NCBI RefSeq assembly: GCF_040729435.1 | Contig: NZ_CP160398.1 | Location: 5,375,001 to 5,439,000, forward strand | From: Pseudomonas sp. HOU2 | Lineage (GTDB): Bacteria; Pseudomonadota; Gammaproteobacteria; Pseudomonadales; Pseudomonadaceae | Length of the DNA stretch: 64,000 nt | Direction: 5' to 3' | Shown here: piece by piece, positions 59,615 to 64,000 of the stretch | Numbering within the stretch: position 1 is the first letter of the stretch | How the letters are laid out: each line of letters starts with the position of its first letter | Made by a program: the position numbers and the translations under genes | Notes under the pieces: generated by a model | What the model was told of the DNA's origin: nothing | The model's input: the letters and a program-made list of their open reading frames with translations, nothing else | Database searches by the model: none

Positions 59615-60787
59615 TCAGCCTCCGCTGCCGTCGACCGGGCCGATCAACAGGTGATCGCCTTCATTGAGGCCGTCGACAATCTGCACTTTGAGCCGGTCGC
59701 TGATGCCGGTGCGCACCTCGCGTTGCTGGATGTCGCCGTTGGCCGCCACCACCTGGGCGGTTTGCAGGTTGGCCGTAGTGCTGCCCTGCAACGCGGCGAC
59801 CGGGGCGGTGAGCACGCCTTTGGCCTGATTGGCGACGAAAAACACCTGGGTGGTCATCTCGGCCATCAAGGCGTTGTCGGCGTTATCGACGTCGAGCAAA
59901 ACCGTGTACAGCACAACGCGGGCGCTGCCGCTTTTACTGCTGCTGGCCGGGCTGCCGCCACCCTGGCTGGTCTGGTCCAGCGGCTTGGGCGGCACCGGCA
60001 GAATCTGCCGTACGGTGCTGCTCCAGCGGCGCTGGCCGCCGCTGAGGGTGGTGAAGTAGGCGGTCATGCCCGGTTTGACATGGCCGATGTCGGCCTCGGA
60101 GACCTCGGCCCACACTGTCATCGGTGACAGCTTGGCGATGCGCAGGATCAGCGGCGTTTGCTGTTGCGCGTTGAGGGTCTGGCCTTCGCGGGCGTCGAGG
60201 GCAACCACGGTGCCGGCCATCGGCGCGTAGATTCGGGTGTAGCCGAGTTCGGCCTGATCACTGCGCAGGCTCGCTTCTGCCTGGCGGATCTGCGCCTGGA
60301 ACATGTCGACGCGCGCCTGAGTGGCTTTCAGTTCGGCGCGGGCGGTCTGCACGTCTTCTTCACGGGTGGCGCCGCCGGCGGCGAGATTCTGCTGACGCTG
60401 ATACTTCTGCCGCGCCAGTTCATGTTGGGCGCGCTGCTCCTGCAATTGCGCCTTGAGGTTTTCGATGGAGAAGCGCCCGGCGTCGAGTTTGGCCTTCTGC
60501 GTGGACGGATCGATTTCCACCAGCAGTTGACCTTCCTTGACAACGTCACCGACTTCGACGTGGATTTTCTGGATCTGCCCGGAGGCCTGCGCGCCGACAT
60601 CGACATACCGGCGCGGTTGCAGGGTGCCCAGCGCGGTGACGCTGCTTTCGATGTCGCCACGGCTGACTTGCACGGTGGCGAAGCGCTCGCGGCCCGGCGG
60701 CATGATTTGCCATGCGGCATAGGCAACAACGGGAATCAGACAAAGGACTGCGAGCAGGGCGCGTCGAGCGGGGCGGGGACGTTTCAT
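59615..60787 (-). CDS. pvdR: PvdR, periplasmic adaptor of the pyoverdine efflux pump
   Basis: A 390-aa MacA/HlyD-family adaptor. N-terminal membrane anchor ALLAVLCLIPVVAYAAW, a lipoyl-like segment (VTALGTLQPRRYVDVGAQASGQIQK and IYAPMAGTVVALDAREGQ), a long coiled-coil hairpin (residues about 95-180) and beta-barrel parts. Links PvdT to OpmQ. The ATG at 60787 begins MKRPRPARRALL. First gene of the operon with a perfect PvdS promoter upstream. Confidence 0.93.
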   Translation of the reverse strand: MKRPRPARRALLAVLCLIPVVAYAAWQIMPPGRERFATVQVSRGDIESSVTALGTLQPRRYVDVGAQASGQIQKIHVEVGDVVKEGQLLVEIDPSTQKAKLDAGRFSIENLKAQLQEQRAQHELARQKYQRQQNLAAGGATREEDVQTARAELKATQARVDMFQAQIRQAEASLRSDQAELGYTRIYAPMAGTVVALDAREGQTLNAQQQTPLILRIAKLSPMTVWAEVSEADIGHVKPGMTAYFTTLSGGQRRWSSTVRQILPVPPKPLDQTSQGGGSPASSSKSGSARVVLYTVLLDVDNADNALMAEMTTQVFFVANQAKGVLTAPVAALQGSTTANLQTAQVVAANGDIQQREVRTGISDRLKVQIVDGLNEGDHLLIGPVDGSGG

Positions 60788-60895
60788 GCAGGGTTCCGGC
60801 CAGTGGAATTCGGCCCGTCGTTCGGCTGCGCATAACAAGGCGCAGCCGCTGAACGCTGTCGCGGGGCGCGACAGACACGGGGAGCTGTCCTGTAA

Positions 60896-60919
60896 ACGAT
60901 GGATGTGGAGGGGAATTTA
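60896..60919 (-). promoter_or_regulatory. PvdS promoter of pvdRT-opmQ
   Basis: Minus strand TAAAT (60919-60915), 16-nt spacer, CGT (60898-60896), in the 320-bp gap between divergent pvdR and fpvI. Confidence 0.8.
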
Positions 60920-60993
60920 AGCGAAGACACAGGATGTTACAGGTATAGAACGGCACTATTTGACGGGCAACGACAAACGCCACTTTAAATCTA

Positions 60994-61012
60994 TATGAGA
61001 ATTACTATAAAT
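60994..61012 (+). promoter_or_regulatory. Fur box of fpvI
   Basis: TATGAGAATTACTATAAAT matches the AATGAGAATTATTCTCATT-type consensus at most positions and overlaps an AT-rich promoter region about 95 nt before fpvI. Iron repression through Fur is expected for this sigma gene. Confidence 0.65.
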
Positions 61013-61107
61013 TACGCACCTCAGTTGCCACTATCTTGCTACCCGTGTTCGCGGGCCGTCGATCAGTGTGCTCAAGGATCGAATCCGCATCGAAGCGGCC
61101 GGGAGTC

Positions 61108-61590
61108 ATGTTGGAAAACTACTATCGCGAGCTGGTGTGTTTCCTGAACGCCAAGCTCGGCAACCGTCAGGTCGCCGAAGATGTGGTGCATGACGCTTAT
61201 GTGCGGGTTCTGGAACGCTCCAGCGACACGCCCATCGAGCAGCCGCGGGCCTTTCTCTATCGCACCGCGTTGAATCTGGTGATCGATGATCATCGGCGCA
61301 ACGCCTTGCGCCAGGTCGAGCCACTGGAAGTGCTCGACAGCGAAGAGCGTTATTTCACCCCGTCGCCCCACGGCACCCTCGATCACGGCCAGCGTCTGGA
61401 GATGCTCCAGCGCGCCTTGGCGGAATTGTCGCCGCTGTGTCGCGACAGTTTTCTGCTGCGCAAGATCGAAGGCCTGTCGCACCCGCAGATCGCCGAACAT
61501 CTGGGAATTTCCAAGGCGCTGGTGGAAAAGCACATCGTCAATGCGATGAAGCATTGCCGCCTGCGCATCAAGCAATGGGATGCCCATTGA
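61108..61590 (+). CDS. fpvI: FpvI, ECF (iron-starvation) sigma factor
   Basis: A 160-aa ECF sigma of the FecI/PvdS class. Sigma region 2 spans residues about 1-70 (GNRQVAEDVVHDAYVRVLERS; YRTALNLVIDDHRRN) and region 4 about 105-155 (LCRDSFLLRKIEGLSHPQIAEHLGISKALVEKHIVNAMKHCR). It starts MLENYYRELVCFLN as FpvI does. In P. aeruginosa FpvI, held by the anti-sigma FpvR and released by FpvA, drives fpvA. Here fpvR is not adjacent and fpvA is 13 kb away. The ATG at 61108 has GGGAG just upstream. Likely Fur-controlled. Confidence 0.88.
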   Translation: MLENYYRELVCFLNAKLGNRQVAEDVVHDAYVRVLERSSDTPIEQPRAFLYRTALNLVIDDHRRNALRQVEPLEVLDSEERYFTPSPHGTLDHGQRLEMLQRALAELSPLCRDSFLLRKIEGLSHPQIAEHLGISKALVEKHIVNAMKHCRLRIKQWDAH

Positions 61591-61601
61591 GCCGCCATCG
61601 C

Positions 61602-61625
61602 TAAATTTTATTTCACTGTCCTCGT
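61602..61625 (+). promoter_or_regulatory. PvdS promoter of pvdA
   Basis: TAAAT (61602-61606), 16-nt spacer, CGT (61623-61625), just after the fpvI stop and 99 nt before pvdA. Confidence 0.85.
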
Positions 61626-61724
61626 TCCTACTCAACAGACGACCTGCTGTCCTGCTCAAGGCCAGTCGGGTCACTTAGGCTCTCCTTTCCCCTTGTTGAG
61701 GGGTTCATCCAGAGGACACTGGAA

Positions 61725-63059
61725 ATGACTCAGGCAATTGCATCGCCCATCGTTCACGACCTGATCGGCGTCGGTTTCGGCCCTTCGAACCTGGCGCTGG
61801 CCATCGCTCTGCAAGAGCGCGGCCCGACCCACGGCGAGCTGGATGTGCTGTTCCTCGACAAGCAGGCCGACTACAGCTGGCACGGCAACACCCTGTCGAC
61901 CCAGAGCGAATTGCAGATTTCCTTCCTCAAGGATCTGGTAACCCTGCGCAACCCGACCAGCCCGTACTCGTTCGTCAATTACCTGAAGGCTCACGGGCGT
62001 CTGGTGGACTTCATCAACCTCGGCACCTTCTACCCGTGCCGCATGGAGTACAACGACTACCTGCGCTGGGTTGCCGGGCAGTTCACCGAGCAGAGCCGTT
62101 ACGGCGAAGAAGTACTGACCATCGAGCCGGTGCTGCACAACCATCAGGTTGAAGCGCTGCGCGTGATCTCCCGTGACAGCGAAGGCCAGCAGTTCGTGCG
62201 CACTGCGCGTTCGGTGGTGGTCAGCGCCGGTGGCACGCCGCGGATTCCGGAGGCGTTCAAGGCGCTGAAGGGCGACAGCCGCGTGTTCCACCACTCGCAG
62301 TACCTGTCGCAGATGGCCAAACAGCCGTGTGTGAACAACCAACCGATGAGCATCGCAATCATCGGCGGCGGGCAGAGTGCGGCGGAAGCCTTTATCGATC
62401 TGAACGATTCGTTCCCGTCGGTGCAGGTCGACATGATCCTGCGCGGCTCGGCGCTCAAGCCTGCGGACGACAGCCCGTTCGTCAACGAAGTGTTCTCGCC
62501 GGAGTTCACCGATCTGGTGTTCCAGCAAAACAGCGCCGAGCGTGAGCGGCTGGTCAACGAGTACCACAACACCAACTACTCAGTGGTCGACATCGACCTG
62601 ATCGAACGCATCTACGGCATTTTCTATCGGCAGAAAGTCTCGGGCATCGCCCGCCATGCGTTCCGTACCCTGACCACCGTCGAGAGCGCCACCGCCACTG
62701 AGCGCGGCATCGAACTGGCGGTGCGCAACAACGCCACCGGCGAAGTCACCGTGCGTGTCTATGACGCCGTGGTCCTGGCCACCGGTTACGAGCGGCAGAT
62801 GCACCGCAAATTGCTGGCGCCACTGGAAGAGTACCTGGGTGATTTCGAGGTCGATCGCAACTACAAACTGATCACCGACGAGCGCTGCAAGGCCGGCCTG
62901 TACATGCAGGGCTTCTGCCAGGCCAGCCATGGTCTGAGCGACACGCTGCTGTCGGTGCTGCCGGTGCGTGCCGACGAGATTGCCGGTTCGCTGTATGAGC
63001 ATGGCAAGCATCGTGGGCATCGTTCGGTGGCGGATCTGTTGTTGGCGACTGCCAGCTGA
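61725..63059 (+). CDS. pvdA: PvdA, L-ornithine N5-monooxygenase
   Basis: A 444-aa flavoprotein that hydroxylates L-ornithine at N5 with NADPH and O2, the first committed step to the hydroxamate groups of pyoverdine. FAD-binding GVGFGPSNLALA near residue 16, NADPH-binding IIGGGQSAAEAF near 212, and the substrate/C-terminal ATGYERQ near 346. Length and sequence are standard for PvdA. ATG start; perfect PvdS promoter. Its product, further acylated by enzymes outside the window, fits the DGEAYFGVT A domains of the NRPSs. Confidence 0.95.
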   Translation: MTQAIASPIVHDLIGVGFGPSNLALAIALQERGPTHGELDVLFLDKQADYSWHGNTLSTQSELQISFLKDLVTLRNPTSPYSFVNYLKAHGRLVDFINLGTFYPCRMEYNDYLRWVAGQFTEQSRYGEEVLTIEPVLHNHQVEALRVISRDSEGQQFVRTARSVVVSAGGTPRIPEAFKALKGDSRVFHHSQYLSQMAKQPCVNNQPMSIAIIGGGQSAAEAFIDLNDSFPSVQVDMILRGSALKPADDSPFVNEVFSPEFTDLVFQQNSAERERLVNEYHNTNYSVVDIDLIERIYGIFYRQKVSGIARHAFRTLTTVESATATERGIELAVRNNATGEVTVRVYDAVVLATGYERQMHRKLLAPLEEYLGDFEVDRNYKLITDERCKAGLYMQGFCQASHGLSDTLLSVLPVRADEIAGSLYEHGKHRGHRSVADLLLATAS

Positions 63060-63082
63060 ATCAGCATTGCCTGATCCACCGC

Positions 63083-63174
63083 AATCGCTGGCAAGCCAGC
63101 TCCCACAGGATCTGTGTCGGATGCAAAACTTGTATTCACTGGAGATTCTTGTGGGAGCGGGCTTGCCCGCGATA
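63083..63174. repeat. REP inverted pair
   Basis: AATCGCTGGCAAGCCAGCTCCCACA at 63083-63107 and GTGGGAGCGGGCTTGCCCGCGATA at 63151-63174, downstream of pvdA. Confidence 0.85.
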
Positions 63175-63182
63175 GGGCCCTG

Positions 63183-63646
63183 AAGACCGGCGAAAAATCT
63201 GAATCCTGAACCCTTCCTGAACATCCCCGATATTCCCCGACACACCTCCTTACACGGGTTTACTCTCCAATCATCGAGGCGTAAGCTTCGCGCGTTTTCA
63301 TCAATAGCGGAGACCCACAGTGGGTACTTGTTCGAGTGACAGTTGTCGGCCGGTCTCGGTAACCGGCAGATTCTCGGCAAGATAACGCGCAGCCTTTCTC
63401 TGCCGTTGTCTCGCCGTAAAGCGAGCAGCGGCATCCCGATCATGGTCAGTTGAGACCATGTCCCGACGTCCTTCTCATCGACACTGAAAGTATGTGATTT
63501 CGACCGTGTGGTCGCGATCGCAAACCTATCGACACGCCTGTCCTTTGTGACCGGCGCGCCAAGCCTTGCCGTGCCGGATTTTCCGGTGAACGAGGCATGG
63601 TCGTACCTGCTCGACGGTTTCCCGGCTGACCATAGGGGCAACAGCC
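63183..63646 (+). ncRNA. candidate structured leader of the Mg2+ ATPase gene
   Basis: A gene-free 460-nt stretch before the mgtA-like gene with several exact hairpins: ACCCA/TGGGT (63313-63325), GCCGG/CCGGC (63349-63367), TGCCG...CTCGC/GCGAG...CGGCA (63401-63433) and CATGGTC/GACCATG (63441-63460). Long regulated leaders are usual for mgtA genes in enteric bacteria. I do not recognise this one as a known riboswitch. Confidence 0.4.
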
Positions 63647-64000
63647 ATGAAACTTACGCTCAAGGAATTTTTCGCAGGCTTCCTGCGTACACGCCACATC
63701 GCCCGGCACTTCCGTCGTCTGGCGCTGCTGGAGTCGATCAGCGACACCACGGTCAGCCGTGAAGTGCCGCCCACCCTGGCCAACACCCTGGTCGATGCGG
63801 CCCATCGCGACAGCGGCGAACTGCTGTCGTCGCTGGGCACCCACACCGACGGCCTGACCGACTTTGAAGTCGATGCACTGCGCGCGCAGTACGGCCTCAA
63901 CGAAGTCGATCACGAGCAGCCGCTGCCATGGTGGACCCACCTGTGGCACTGCTACAAAAACCCGTTCAACCTGCTGCTGACTCTGTTGGCGGTGATCTCG
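63647..64000 (+). CDS. mgtA: Mg2+-transporting P-type ATPase, MgtA-like (5' part only)
   Basis: The first 118 codons of a P-type ATPase that runs off the window. It starts MKLTLKEFFAGFLRTRHIARHFRR, followed by TDFEVDALRAQYGLNEVDHEQPLPWW, the cation-ATPase N-terminal segment typical of MgtA/MgtB, and a first membrane helix at the edge (NPFNLLLTLLAVIS). ATG with GGGG about 8 nt upstream. Unrelated to pyoverdine; Mg2+ limitation probably regulates it through the long leader. Confidence 0.8.
   Translation, partial: MKLTLKEFFAGFLRTRHIARHFRRLALLESISDTTVSREVPPTLANTLVDAAHRDSGELLSSLGTHTDGLTDFEVDALRAQYGLNEVDHEQPLPWWTHLWHCYKNPFNLLLTLLAVIS

Overview
The window is chromosomal DNA of a fluorescent Pseudomonas, most likely the P. 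fluorescens species group. Evidence is the GC-rich codon use, many paired REP elements, and a large pyoverdine (siderophore) locus with pvdA, fpvI, pvdRT-opmQ, pvdP, pvdMNO, pvdE, a TonB receptor, and two giant NRPS genes.

Layout. 1-13.3 kb is mixed accessory and metabolic DNA: an alpha/beta hydrolase, a DUF6124-type gene behind a long structured leader, an Aer-like chemoreceptor, a CPBP protease, a divergent isonitrile hydratase/GlxA regulator pair, an Asp-nucleophile hydrolase, a TerB/BRCT gene broken by one amber codon, a GH15 glucoamylase-like gene overlapping an SDR, and an MFS transporter. REP pairs separate most of these units. 13.5-44.1 kb is the peptide assembly part: an SCP2-cupin/JmjC oxygenase, a type II thioesterase, NRPS 1 (C-A-T-E-C-A-T-E-C-A-T), NRPS 2 (C-A-T-C-A-T-E-C-A-T-C-A-T-TE), and an HSL-family esterase. 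44.1-45.0 kb is repeats. 45.0-63.1 kb holds uptake, maturation and export: the FpvA-position receptor, pvdE, pvdO, pvdN, pvdM, then divergent pvdP, an IS110-family element, opmQ-pvdT-pvdR, fpvI and pvdA. The window ends inside an mgtA-like Mg2+ P-type ATPase gene.

How it works together. PvdA makes N5-hydroxyornithine. The NRPSs (fed by PvdL, outside the window) are predicted from A-domain pocket residues to build D-Ser, D-(acyl-hydroxyOrn), Ala, Gly, D-Thr, Ala, hydroxyOrn. The TE domain releases the chain, perhaps as cyclo-hydroxyOrn. PvdE exports the precursor; periplasmic PvdP, PvdM, PvdN and PvdO mature it; PvdRT-OpmQ secretes it; the TonB receptor and FpvI handle uptake and signalling. 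Six exact TAAAT-N16-CGT PvdS-type promoters and two TAATT variants tie these units together, including the unassigned SCP2-cupin oxygenase.

Most notable items: (1) the SCP2-cupin/JmjC oxygenase with a perfect PvdS promoter, although the predicted peptide has no Asp, Asn or His; (2) an IS110-family element inserted in a REP, whose left end has visible bridge-RNA-like guides matching its own target; (3) a leader with one central sequence complementary to two flanking copies, like the phage P4/P1 CI/C4 RNA switch, in front of a DUF6124 gene; (4) a near-identical ~1.2 kb A-domain duplication between the two NRPS genes. No tRNA, rRNA or CRISPR array was seen. pvdL, pvdS, pvdH, pvdF or an OHOrn acetylase, and fpvR are not in the window.
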